Assembly: GCA_014621425.1 (NCBI GenBank)
Contig: JAANBB010000507.1
Coordinates: forward strand, 1-26,017
Source: Cylindrodendrum hubeiense
Taxonomy: Eukaryota > Ascomycota > Sordariomycetes > Hypocreales > Nectriaceae
Reading direction: 5' to 3'
DNA: 26,017 bases
The notes below the pieces were generated by a model that saw only the letters and a program-made list of their open reading frames with translations, ran no database searches and was not told the origin of the DNA. Made by a program: the position numbers and the translations under genes. Below are positions 10,491 through 20,397 of this stretch, piece by piece (the stretch's first letter is position 1; every line of letters begins with the position of its first letter).

Positions 10491-11723
10491 ACAAGCAGGG
10501 GGGGCACTGGGGCCACGGGAACGGACGGCCTCAGCCACTGCCATGGGGCTCGGACACTGTCGGTGCTTGCACAATTGATAAAGCGACTGGATGAATCACG
10601 GATTCGCGAATGGGGTTGCCCTCGGCGAGGCTTGTCGCGAGTTAGTGAGTGGCTCCAGCGGTGCTCGGTAGGTATGGACGTGGACGGGGTCCACGATGGT
10701 CTCTCGTGGCAAGGGATGGTGACTAGGGCCACGCCACGCCATATCGACGAACCCCGCTCAGTGATGAGTGCTGGGAATTACCCAACTTGCTCTGGCGGGA
10801 GCACTGGCAGCACACCATAGATCTCAAACGGGCATCGTTGGAATGTGAAAGTATCTAGTGGTTTGGTTTGTGGTCTGTTACAATCGGGTACTATTGACTT
10901 TGGATGAGGAGGGTTCTGGCCAAATTCGCCCCGAGACGAGACCCGAGACGAGGACTCTTCTATCACTTCCGCGTCCCGACGCCCGCTCTGCGCAGCTCTG
11001 CGCTGCACTGTGCCGCTGCATCACATACGACCAAGAACAGAGAAAAGGCCTTGAGGAAATCCCCGCTGACGTTTGAAGAGTCGTCAATTCGAGGGTGGCA
11101 AAGGCTCCTTGAGGCTTTTGTCCCAGGCGCTGGGGCTGATGCTGATGCTGACTGGCACTGAGACTGACGTTTACACTTGATGCCCGTATTTCTTGTTCGG
11201 GCGTCTCTGCAATGACGATGAACCCATGCAAACATTCGCGCATCCAACTACATCCGGCAACCAGGCTTCTAGACAAGCTCGTGTCAGACAAACACGCCTG
11301 CAGGAGGCCATCCCAACAAACGCCCAGCCACTCATCAACAGGACGCTCGGTAGCCAAAACCTACGCAAACAATGGCCCGATCAGTCCGATGCCGTACTTT
11401 TCCCCCCAGTGCGCGAGTGTCTGTATTCCGGGGTGAGGGTGTGCGCCACCCAGGACCCCGGCACCGTGTCTAGGCAAGGACTTAGTGACTTGGTTAGCGG
11501 GCAACTTATAATCAACACCAACCCACCCGGTAACGCTATTCATTGGGGGGCGAACTTGGGGGTGTTGGCTCGCGATAGCCGCGCTTCGCTTGTGTTGCGG
11601 TGCGTTGCGGTGTGCGGAGAAGCGACACGGGGTCGTCGAATTGTCGGCCCACGTCCGAGCAAGCCGATGCACGCAAACACCAATGACCCAATGACCCGGA
11701 TAAAATGCCTGCCATGCTGCACT

Positions 11724-11743
11724 ACCAAGCCATACCAAGCCAT
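11724..11743. repeat. Two-copy tandem 10-mer
   Basis: ACCAAGCCAT occurs twice in direct succession, followed by further CCAT-containing copies. It is a small tandem duplication in the gene-free region. Confidence 0.7.
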
Positions 11744-12377
11744 GCCATCCCATGCTATCTTCAACTCTACACATCTGTTCTGCTATCGCGCACATGTCGC
11801 TTCATGTGAAAGAGCTCTGAGTAGCCGAACATCGGCATCCCTCCTGTCGGCTGCGTGCTCCGGCCTCCGAGCCGAGCAAACCCCCCTTTCAGCCCGGAAC
11901 AGCCACCAGCGTTCACCTTCCTTTCTGGCCCTCCCGCAAATTGCTCAAGCTACCGGCTTAACGGCAGCAAGGTCCCTGGGGCTTCGCACTACTATGGGAT
12001 AGCACAGAAGCAGTAATTACCTACGCAGCAATGATACGGGCTTGTGGGAGGGTCATTATTTCCGGCGGCCCGTTCCACTATGTATTCCGTAATTCCGATC
12101 AGTCACGGTTTGTACGGGGCATCCAGCTCCCGATGTCCGGTTAACGGACGAACCAAACCAGCCCTGTCGGAGTTCTAAGCCACGGCAGCATTGTTCATAC
12201 CTGTGTCCGCCACTCGGCGTTTGCAGATATCTCTTTTGCCTCCCTCTATTGAGCTCAATGTGTTGCGCCTATCCGTCTCATGTTGCACAACACACCGACC
12301 ACCGTCCACCGGTGCATGAGCTGGTCGTAGACTGCCGGATCACCCGCCGACGGCACAGCCCGCAGGGAGAAATGTTT

Positions 12378-12398
12378 GAACCAAAGTGCTTTTGGTTC
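12378..12398. repeat. Perfect 8-bp stem hairpin
   Basis: GAACCAAA and TTTGGTTC flank the 5-nt loop GTGCT. Ten bases downstream the arms GGATAT..ATATCC surround a TATAAATA-like core (about 12408-12430). Confidence 0.7.
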
Positions 12399-12472
12399 CT
12401 AGCAAAGGATATAAATAAGTGCTGATATCCACCTGATGTTAGAGAGTAATCGTACCAAAGTACTATTTCAGT

Positions 12473-12496
12473 TTCGGGGACATCAAGTCCCGCGAA
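12473..12496. repeat. 9-bp stem hairpin with one bulge
   Basis: TTCGGGGAC (12473-12481) pairs with GTCCC (12487-12491) and CGAA (12493-12496), with G12492 bulged and ATCAA as loop. It is part of the same 120-bp cluster of inverted repeats. Confidence 0.6.
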
Positions 12497-13068
12497 GTGA
12501 TGCATGATGGAAACTACTTTCGTCAGTGGCAAAGGGTGATCCATGTGGGTCGTCCGTCAACGACCCGCGTCTCATCTGAGCGGTTGGGGTGCCATACCCA
12601 GGCGTCTCACAACTCACAGTTCAAGCTCGCTGCAGGTGACCAGCGAACACGCCACGCATGCCAAGCCCAACATGCCCGACCATCACTACGTCGTTCAACA
12701 CCCGTGTTCCCGTCAGTGTGTGTCACAAACCTCGCTCGTGGGCTGATCAACGGACACGGTCAATGCGTGAAACAGGGACGTTCAAGTGCTGCTTAATTAC
12801 TCACTCGGCTATCTGACAAGCCATCTCAGAAAAATAGGTCCGTGAACAGTGCATATGATGGAGACGTAGCCGCAAAGCGAGCAAGGCGTGCATAGCGAGC
12901 TCTCAATTGCGCTATCAAGCCGTCGTGCGTAACTACAACAGGCCAGCCAAATGGAAACACCAAGTGTCGTAAATTCAATTTGACAAGGTCAGGTCAACTC
13001 ATCAAAATCAGGAAAACATGCATGCCACACCATTGCGTAATCCCGTGGAAGACGGCAAGGTCATGCGA

Positions 13069-13896
13069 TCAGAGGTCCCCCGCCTGATCAACCGTCCACT
13101 CACTCCAGCCCCTCTCCTCACCGGGCAGCTTGATAGCCTCCCAATCGCTCCTTGTAACAGACTTCCATTCCTCAATCGGGATCCAGCCAATGTACGCCCT
13201 GTCACCAAATCCACCCACGAAGTAGACCTTGGTTACTACCAATCGCGACCATTGGCTCTTGTGAATGGCGTTGCCCGGCAGCCAGTACTTGGCGTCGGGG
13301 TGCTTGTATGTGAAGCAGGCCCCAAGCTTCACGGCTGAGATAGGGTCGGGGTTGATATCCTCGAGGTAACCGATGAGCGAGAAGCGGGGAAGGTTGGCTG
13401 CCGAGTATGGCACAGTGTCGGGCGTGCTCGAATGCGCCGGCGGCGTGTTGTACTCGGAGTTCGAGAGGAACGGAATGTAGGCCGAGAGGCGCGAGAGGAA
13501 GGCCATGCGCCTCGCCGGCGGGTAGGGAGGAACCCAGTTCATGGAAATCGTAAGGTTAGACCCCGCGCGGGCGTTCTTGAATGTCGTGGCGATCGTGATC
13601 TCGAGGATCGTAGGGTCGCCCTCCTCCTCGCAGTCGGCGACATAGTCCATCATTCCAATGGGGAGGCCTTCGAGTCCCAGCTCGGCCTCGTTGGCGCTGC
13701 CACCGTGTGTGCTAGGGAAGATGGTTGACATCGTAGCGAGCTTCGTGAGAGCGAGGACGCGACGGGCGATGACGGCAGATTCGAAGGTCGACGGGATCCT
13801 GTGCTCCTGGGTCTCGGCATCCTTGGCGAAGATGTCCGCTGGGGTGAAGGCGCGCGCGGTCGCAGCCAGACCGGCGACGGCGTAGGTGAACTTCAT
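13069..13896 (-). CDS. Secreted CREG-like FMN-binding split-barrel protein
   Basis: One exon of 275 residues. The start at 13896 gives a signal-peptide-like N-terminus (MKFTYAVAGLAATARAFTP); the frame extends upstream to 13974 but that part has no signal-like character. The fold is suggested by LATMSTIFPSTHGG at about 53-66, MDYVAD at about 83-88, ILEITIATTFKNARAGSNLTISM at about 97-119, and the C-terminal YWLPGNAIHKSQWSRLVVTKVYFVGGFGDRAYIGWIP at about 204-240. This order resembles CREG/pyridoxamine-phosphate-oxidase-like domains. CREG proteins are secreted or endolysosomal and in animals lack oxidase activity, so no enzyme role is claimed. N114 lies in a glycosylation sequon (NLT). The insert at about 121-170 is Pro/Ser-rich. 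Fold family is fairly sure; function is unknown. Confidence 0.75.
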   Translation of the reverse strand: MKFTYAVAGLAATARAFTPADIFAKDAETQEHRIPSTFESAVIARRVLALTKLATMSTIFPSTHGGSANEAELGLEGLPIGMMDYVADCEEEGDPTILEITIATTFKNARAGSNLTISMNWVPPYPPARRMAFLSRLSAYIPFLSNSEYNTPPAHSSTPDTVPYSAANLPRFSLIGYLEDINPDPISAVKLGACFTYKHPDAKYWLPGNAIHKSQWSRLVVTKVYFVGGFGDRAYIGWIPIEEWKSVTRSDWEAIKLPGEERGWSEWTVDQAGDL

Positions 13897-15250
13897 GGTG
13901 TGGTCTTTGGTTTGTGACGTGTAGAGTGAGGGCTGATGCGACCGGGCTCTAGGTTGTCGTTGAGACAAAGGCAAGCTGGACCGAGCTCATGGGTGGGGGG
14001 AGTTGGAGGGAAAGGAAGAGGACGAAGGGATGAGGGGACGCAGTAAAGTATTGCGACAAGGCTTGGCACATGAGCCCAAAACGACCAGGCTAGGCGGAGG
14101 TTGCCGCGCTAGCTGGCGACCCTGATCCCATGATGATGCTATGGTCGGAGTATCACGGCCGAGGCTAGATTGATAAGATTAGATCCTGGTCGTACCGGCC
14201 GAAACCGGTTGTGCCCGTTGCACCGTTGAGTGGCCGTTAGGACGTCTTGGGACTGCCTACCGCCCCAAATGACACGACTTTTGAGAGGCATTTAAATTCT
14301 CGTGTCCCTGGAGGCCCATTAATCCATGTTTGCATGTGGATTTGAAGAGTTTACGAGCGAGCATCTTGGCGACATGTGCCACAGGATTGGACGGGCTCGA
14401 TTTCATCACCAGCTTAGACTCGCAGGACCACTTTTCATGCTACGCGAGGACCCTTCTTTGGAATATCCGGACCAGTCTCGCCTCCGTAAATCGCATTAAA
14501 TAATTCAGTCGGTCAGGCGCCAAGGCGGGGCGCAGCTCTGCCCAGGAACGGTGGCTATCGGGGACAAACTATCGTTACTTGGCGAGTCATTTGTTGATGG
14601 ATGCCAAGGGTCTATATGGCCGGTAACGGTAGGTCGACGCTGACTTGATTGAGCACAACCCTGTCACATACCAGGCTTTCAATGGTTGTGCCGGATACTC
14701 GGGACAGAATCCCACTGCTGGGTCGCGGCCAATTCCCTGTTGGAGTGAGACGCTCCGGAATTAGGCGACAACTGGGGTACGGAGGACCTTTTGCTAGGCA
14801 GAAGTCGGTGGAATTATCTCGACCGCAGGGAGTCTGGATTAAAGGCGGATTAAGACAGAGTCCAGGTCGGCCATGGGGTTTCATTGATGTGCCGTGCGTT
14901 GCAGCGAAGATCTCCGTTCGGAGCGGGTCGCAAGGCTTCTTTCAAGGAAGAGGAGGAGGGATCAACCTTTGGCTGGACCCTGAAGTGGCCATATATTAAT
15001 CTGATCCCCATCATTTAATTGAATTGCCCGTTGGGTTGGGCCCACCAGTAGACTGGACTCAAGGGATCATCCGTGGCATTAGGTCTATCAATTGGACTAG
15101 ACTCAGGAGGACATGCCTCGGAAGATCCCTCTTCAACATAATTGCGCGCCGTTATGGTCCCCATTCTCGACTTCCTCTTCGTCATCAAATCCAGAGGGTG
15201 CAGTAGACGAGCCCGTGTCCTCTACATCAGAGCCGACTCCTGATTAAGCT
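13897..15250. other. Upstream region of the CREG-like gene; no supported gene
   Basis: The proximal part (13897-14040) is CT-rich on the minus strand and is the likely leader and promoter. It includes a 13-codon uORF starting at 13990 and stopping at 13949. Farther out, open frames are short and begin mostly at non-ATG codons, with no recognisable domain. Broken acidic frames on the minus strand begin near 15030 and are described separately. Confidence 0.5.
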
Positions 15251-15325
15251 GGAGTGACTCGCTCTTCACCAACCGCCCAGGAGTCACCATCTCCGTCTTC
15301 GCTCGATTTTGGCACAGTGTAATTT
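15030..15325 (-). pseudogene. Possible relic of an acidic, Ser-rich coding sequence
   Basis: On the minus strand two adjacent frames read like one low-complexity acidic protein. The upstream part (SSEDGDGDSWAVGEERVTPA, one stop, then SGVGSDVEDTGSSTAPSGF and DDEEEVENGDHN) is followed after a shift near 15150 by a second frame (NYVEEGSSEACPPESSP, then IDRPNATDDPLSPVYWWAQP) that ends in a stop near 15020. One stop and one frameshift interrupt it. I do not recognise the protein. Such acidic linkers are common in old retroelement polyproteins and in many nuclear proteins, so this may be a decayed gene fragment or chance. Confidence 0.3.
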
Positions 15326-15837
15326 TACCGTTCTTGTGTATCTGAACGTCGCTAGACAGAATCTTAGTCGGGGACCATAGGTCACTTGAGGATTATTGCT
15401 ATTTACACATGTGCAGGTTGTTATTTGCACCAACATGAACCTAAACCTTAGCTAAATCATATTCACACATGACCTTGACCTGAAAGCAAATTTTTATCAT
15501 TAGGTCTAATAAACAAACAAAATACAAGACAGTATTAGAATACACGAATAATAATAAGTAAACTTCTTGGTGAAATGTCATATTGAGTGCATTCCTCATA
15601 ATTCTCTTTCTTAATAGCTGTATACAGTAGTGTGCGGATAGCAATACCCTACTTCAGAGCCCTTACACTTGTTCCAGATTTATTGAGGTTTACTTAGCAT
15701 TCCGCCTCCGCAGCGGCGAGGTATCTGGCCTGTTTCTCGAGTGAATTGGCCAAAGCTATCCGATGCAGCTCAGCTTGCGATGTCACGCCAATCTTCTTCA
15801 GTTACTCTGGCTGAAAGAATTCTTCTCAATCAAGAGG

Positions 15838-16854
15838 TTGATTATGTTAGAAATAACTGATATAGGATTGCGGGGGAAAGGGAAAGTGAGCGCCGACAAT
15901 CCCCTATCAGTCGATCGTTAACGAGAATCGTTATAATGTATGATGTGCTTTCTATATATCCTTCTCTCTCATATTCCCCATCATTACATTATCCATTAAT
16001 CGGTCTTATATAATCCACGGCAATTCATCATTCACGAGACTATTCTGCGACCTATCGTTGATATGGCACCAAGCCAGACTCAGCCACTACTTACGCCAAT
16101 CCGGTCGGTCACATCCTCCCAGGATGAGTTGCTCTGCAACCTTGCAGCTCTACCAGTACTATCCAAGTGTACTAGCAACAAACTCAACTATAACTTACAT
16201 GGGTGAACTGTTCCAAGCCATCAGCAAGTTGGTTGCGGCGGGCGGGATGCGGCGTCTCATCCAAGGTCAATGGCATCGAACGATCCAAGGCTCCAGAGCA
16301 TCCATAAGCCAAATCGTAAACCGCATCTGAACGAATGATTACAATCGCAAATTAATGAATGCCATGAGTTTGCCATGGAATCAGAGGATGTCCGGACTTC
16401 ATGACAACAATGTACGTTGGCTGAAGGGGGCGAGGTCTTCTCAGAAAAGACCGAATATCGTGGTACGCACCCTGATTTGGACAAAAGGATCAAGAAGAGA
16501 CACTGTTGATCGATTATTTAGGTGATGAACTGATTCGGGGTTGCTCAGCTGTTGGGTGCACCCGTATTGATGACGCCCATGGCCTTTCCCTTCTGAAGGG
16601 GTGTCTTCTTGATCCACGAGGACATCTTCATGGTCGACAAGATACTGCTTACGGAAGACAGTCTCAATTTTTGCCAAATAAAATTTCGCTGTTTTGTCTG
16701 CGGAATGCTTTCCCCATACGCCCACTCGCAGTAGTATACGACTCGGTCTTCCATCTTTGCTGAAAGCAGTGAGACGTTTGTGATCAATAGGGGTCTGTCT
16801 TGTAAGCGCACAGCTTCCAGGTGTAGGCAAGTGAGAAGGTCTAACAACAATCAA
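15838..16854. mobile_element. Possible relic element bounded by short inverted repeats
   Basis: TTGATTATGTTAGA at 15838-15851 and TCTAACAACAATCAA at 16840-16854 are near-perfect inverted repeats (one extra base and one mismatch), 1017 bp end to end. The inner core TGTTAGA..TCTAACA has the TG..CA form used by LTR elements. About 220 bp inside, an ATG at 16063 opens a 46-codon frame (MAPSQTQPLLTPIRSVTSSQ...) that ends in a stop; a neighbouring frame continues with GELFQAISKLVAAGG. I found no target-site duplication and no transposase, integrase or reverse transcriptase motif. It may be a non-autonomous element, a truncated LTR element or coincidence. Confidence 0.35.
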
Positions 16855-17026
16855 TTGTATTATCTACTATAACGAAAAGACAAAATAACATGCCCTGATA
16901 CGTATTGAGAAGCCTTATAATTATAGTTACTTTATTTATATTTATTCTCCTTCCAGTTATTTGGAACGCATATGCTTCACCTAGTGTCTGATACGTGCGA
17001 GGATTAGGTGTACGTGAGGACAGCAA

Positions 17027-17096
17027 CACTCCCTCGTCTTTCATCCGAGAATCCGTAGATAGAAACCAGATGCCTTAACCATTAGGCCATGGGAGC
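17027..17096 (-). tRNA. Decayed tRNA-Arg(UCU)-like sequence (pseudo-tRNA)
   Basis: On the minus strand a 70-nt sequence begins GCTCCCATGGCCTAATGG and has a normal D arm (GCC..GGC) and an intact A box. The anticodon loop TTTCTAT gives UCU (Arg). The 3' end GGGAGT pairs with the 5' GCTCCC (one G-U). The T arm lacks the GGTTCGA B-box core, the anticodon stem is poorly paired and acceptor pair 7 is A-A. It is probably a dead tRNA copy or the head of a tRNA-derived element, not a working gene. Confidence 0.45.
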
Positions 17097-17511
17097 TTTG
17101 GTGCGACTTTTGGATGTGATATTTCAAGAATATGTGGTCTAGGGCTGACAGTAGTTGGCATGCGAGCCAACACCCAACTTCCCATCACCGGTGTGTATTG
17201 CACGAATGATTATCGCTATTGGCGCTATCTACATTCCCTAATCAAACGATCGAAAGAGCATGGCTTTGTTGAGCAAATCACTCAGCGAGGTGCTCTGTTC
17301 AAGCTGCAGTGGATGGTGGACTGTATTGCATCTGATGTTTGCCTCATCCGACCCACCCTTGTAAACCTCTCTTACGCAACCGAGGGCGCGGCTTGGAACA
17401 TTTCGTGCCTCAAATTTACCATTCCTCAACGGTAGAGTTTCCCGGGGTGTTTCCTCCAGCCTGGCCCCATGGAAATTACGGCCGCTGCTCATGCCTGGTG
17501 ACGGCTGGAAT

Positions 17512-17538
17512 GACGAGGTGGACGAGGTGGACGAGCTG
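17512..17538. repeat. Three-copy tandem 9-mer
   Basis: GACGAGGTG, GACGAGGTG and GACGAGCTG lie head to tail. It is a minisatellite-like stretch upstream of the kinase gene, with no supported coding role. Confidence 0.8.
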
Positions 17539-17938
17539 TTTGAGACACGGCGGCTGATATTCGGCTAAATCCCCCCCACCATAGCGAAACACAGCGCACT
17601 GATGTCGATTGTTGCTGCTGCAACCATGTTGATTCTTCACCCCGCCCACCCAATGACATTCCTCATTCCCCCCAGGTACCAAAGCAACCCACCACAACTC
17701 TGACGAGGCGGAGTGCCGCACTTGTACCTGCACCTGCTGCAACCACGACCACAGCTTTGGATCTCTATCCAACTTTTGCCCTTTCGCCTCGCAGGCCTGG
17801 TCGAGGACAAAAGTCTTGTCACATCTCTCCTTACCTTCTATTCGTCTCCGCCGCTGTCTGTTGATCGTTGACCGCTGGCCTCGTTATCAGACCGCTTGCT
17901 GCCCAATTCACCAACATCAACATCCCGGTTTCCCGCAT

Positions 17939-17966
17939 CACTTCCACCTCGCCACTTCCACCTCGT
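17939..17966. repeat. Two-copy tandem 14-mer in the kinase leader
   Basis: CACTTCCACCTCG plus one variable base occurs twice in succession, ending 49 bp before the start codon. It is pyrimidine-rich and probably transcribed as leader. Confidence 0.75.
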
Positions 17967-18014
17967 CACTGTTATTCCCACCGCCCGCCCCGACGACGCG
18001 CAACAGCATACACA

Positions 18015-20105
18015 ATGGCGAGCTTCATGTCCAACTTCTTCCCCGGCGGGAAGGAAAAGGGCTCCGCTGAGGCGATCCCCATCCCCCGCCCCGGTACGCC
18101 CACCAAGGCCGACAACTTCGTCAACCCCACGAGCACCCCCCAGGGAAGCCCCAGCAAGAAGACAGTCCCCCCTGGCGCCCACGACCTCCCTACTGCCTTT
18201 GAGCAGGCAATGTCCCTCAACGCGCCCAGCATCGAGGCTCCCGTCAAGCTGGGTCGTCCCCAGAGTCTTGTTGCCCCGCTCTCCCCTGGCAAGAGCAACG
18301 TCCAGCCTCTGGATGAGTCCAGCATCAATGTCGACGATAGCGTCATTCACAAGACCAAGTCCAGCAGCCCGCTGAAGAAGCAGGGCCAGGAGAACACCCC
18401 GCCTCTGACCCGTCACAATGTCACAGAATCGCCTCATCAGCATAGCCATGCTGCCCTTTCCCGCCAACAGCTCTACGAACACAAGGATCGTCCCACTACT
18501 CCCGCCGCCAAGAAGTTTAACACCTCTCGAGGCCTGACCGCCGAGGAGCGCGAGATCCTTCAAAAGCCCAACGTTCGCCGCATGGTCAATGTTACACAGC
18601 TTTGTACGTTTTGGAACAAGAGTCACTACAGATTAGCTCTCTAACACTTGGTAGACTTCCTGGATTACTATTTCGATCTACTTACATATGTTGGCTCTCG
18701 ACAAAATCGGTTGACAGCCTTCAAATCAGAGTACCCCGACCCTCCTGAGACCGACGAGCAGGCGCACAACCAAATGTGGTCCAAGTACACTGGCCGAGAG
18801 CGTGCCAACCTTCGCAAGCGACGAGTCCGGCTTCGTCAGGGCGACTTCCAGATCTTGACCCAGGTCGGTCAGGGTGGATACGGCCAGGTCTTTCTCGCCC
18901 AGAAGAAGGACACACGTGAAGTGTGCGCGCTCAAGGTCATGAGCAAGAAGCTGCTTTTCAAGCTCGATGAGGTTCGACACGTCCTGACTGAGCGCGACAT
19001 TCTCACCACCGCCCAGAGCGAGTGGCTTGTCAGACTTCTCTACTCTTTCCAGGATGATAAGAGCATCTATCTTGCGATGGAGTATGTGCCAGGCGGTGAC
19101 TTCCGCACCTTGCTTAACAATACTGGTGTCCTGTCCAACCGCCATGCTCGCTTCTACATCGCCGAAATGTTTTGTGCAGTCGATGCTCTGCACCAACTGG
19201 GTTATATTCACCGCGATCTCAAGCCCGAAAACTTCCTTGTCGATTCAACTGGCCATGTCAAGCTAACGGACTTCGGTCTGGCTGCTGGTATGCTGGCACC
19301 ATCGAGAATAGAGTCGATGCGGATCAAGTTGGAGAAAGCCTCTGAGACGGCCGTCCCATTCGGCAAGCCCATCGATCAGCGAACTGTGGCTGAGCGACGA
19401 GAGAGCTACCGAACTATGCGTGACCAGGACGTCAACTACGCCAAGTCCATCGTGGGCTCCCCTGACTACATGGCTCCCGAGGTCCTTAGAGGGGAAGAAT
19501 ACGACTACACTGTTGATTACTGGAGCTTGGGCTGCATGTTGTTTGAGGCTCTCACCGGCTTCCCTCCTTTTGCGGGTGCTACTCCTGACGAGACTTGGCG
19601 TAATCTGAAGCACTGGAAGGAGGTGCTGAAGAGGCCCGTGTGGGAAGACCCCAACTACTTCCTGAGCAACCGAACGTGGAATTTCATCTGCACGTAAGTC
19701 TAGCCTCATATGACACTGTTGACGTACCGTTTACTAACGCATAACAGATGCATCAACTCCAAATCGCGACGGTTCTCCAACATTAAGGATATCTACGACC
19801 ACCACTACTTCGCCGAAGTCGATTGGGAGACTCTTCGCCAGACCCGAGCGCCTTTTGTACCCGAGCTGGACTCGGAGACCGACGCCGGGTACTTTGACGA
19901 CTTCAGTAACGAAGCCGACATGGCCAAGTACAAGGAGGTCCACGACAAGCAGCAGGCCCTTGAGACCATGGCGGAGCGCGATGACCCGATGAGCAAGAGT
20001 CTCTTCGTTGGTTTCACCTTCCGACACCGCAAGCCAGCCACCGAGGATGGGGGCAGCCCACGGAAGCGCATCCCCACCGATGACACGTTCGGGACAATGC
20101 TCTAG
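18015..20105 (+). CDS. dbf2: NDR/LATS-family Ser/Thr kinase Dbf2 (SidB)
   Basis: Terminal kinase of the mitotic-exit/septation-initiation network; it acts with a Mob1 co-activator to trigger septum formation and cytokinesis. Exons are 18015-18603, 18655-19693 and 19748-20105, with introns of 51 and 54 bp, the second carrying a TACTAAC branch site; 661 residues. A Ser/Pro-rich N-terminus is followed by the Mob-binding region (FLDYYFDLLTYVGSRQNRL at about 198-216). Kinase landmarks are the Gly loop VGQGGYG (267-273), K290, HRDLKPEN (D384) and DFG (D402). A long basic insert precedes the activation segment SIVGSPDYMAPE (S461), as in NDR kinases. The hydrophobic motif FVGFTF places T633 as the upstream-kinase site. 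The start at 18015 is the first ATG after an ATG-free leader. All key catalytic residues are present. Confidence 0.97.
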
Positions 20106-20372
20106 AGCGAGCAGCCAAGCCCCAGTAAGCTGGACTGGCGGGGATTCGTGGGCCGCGGCAGGGCTCTTTTCTAACTGTCGGAGGAGTATAAGTTGCGGGG
20201 GTATCGGGGGATGGAGGATACGATGGATGGCCTGCAGGTTGACCGGCCCTTTTCTTTTCTTTTTCCCACCATTTTGTTTCATGGCGTTTCTGTATCACCA
20301 TCATGTGACGTCTTCCCGCTGCATGTTTTATCACCGCTTTGCTTTGCTTTTATCTGGACGAATGGAGTTCAA

Positions 20373-20397
20373 CGGGACCGGAACCGGATGGGTCCCG
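20373..20397. repeat. 7-bp hairpin in the dbf2 3' region
   Basis: CGGGACC (20373-20379) and GGTCCCG (20391-20397) flank an 11-nt loop, about 270 bp after the dbf2 stop. It may lie in the 3' UTR; a role is not shown. Confidence 0.5.

Larger units (their letters stand above)
9334..13068. other. 3.7-kb region without a supported gene (MED12 leader/promoter side)
   Basis: From 9334 to about 10520 the plus strand is strongly G-rich, so the MED12-sense strand is C/pyrimidine-rich, as expected for a leader and promoter. It includes TGG/TTG repeats, GAGGCG repeats and two G-quadruplex motifs. From about 10.5 to 13.0 kb composition is ordinary. Open frames on both strands are low-complexity or look random, and no domain is recognisable. 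The longest (11193-12002, +) starts at TTG and has no exon-like neighbours. A cluster of short hairpins lies at 12378-12496. Confidence 0.6.
15250..17110. other. A+T-rich segment, probable decayed repeat DNA
   Basis: Base composition becomes clearly more A+T-rich than in the flanking genes, notably at 15400-15660 and 16850-16960. Open frames are short and broken. The 11-mer CATTAGGTCTA occurs at 15077-15087 and again at 15498-15508. The segment contains the inverted-repeat-bounded relic (15838-16854) and the tRNA-like relic (17027-17096). This is the picture expected of old insertions weathered by mutation, possibly RIP, but dinucleotide ratios were not computed. Confidence 0.45.
17110..18014. 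promoter_or_regulatory. Upstream region and CT-rich leader of the Dbf2-like kinase gene
   Basis: Sequence from about 17655 to 18014 has no ATG on the plus strand and becomes strongly CT-rich, as in fungal leaders, so ribosomes scanning it would meet the kinase start first. Two small tandem repeats are present (17512-17538 and 17939-17966). The frame at 17160-17435 is short, has no recognisable domain and is not called. Confidence 0.5.

Noticed and set aside
11193..12002. 269-codon open frame on the plus strand
   Set aside because: It starts at TTG, has no recognisable motif, irregular composition and overlapping open frames in other phases. It looks like chance in GC-rich DNA.
16441..16854. 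137-codon minus-strand frame inside the relic segment
   Set aside because: It overlaps an equally long frame in another phase, matches no family I recognise and ends at the inverted repeat. It is kept only as part of the relic.
17160..17435. 91-codon plus-strand frame between the tRNA relic and dbf2
   Set aside because: No domain, no exon-like neighbours, and the overlapping minus-strand frame is as long.
17838..18626. 262-codon antisense frame over dbf2 exon 1
   Set aside because: It is a shadow of the GC-rich kinase N-terminus on the opposite strand, with low-complexity Gly/Leu composition and no domain.
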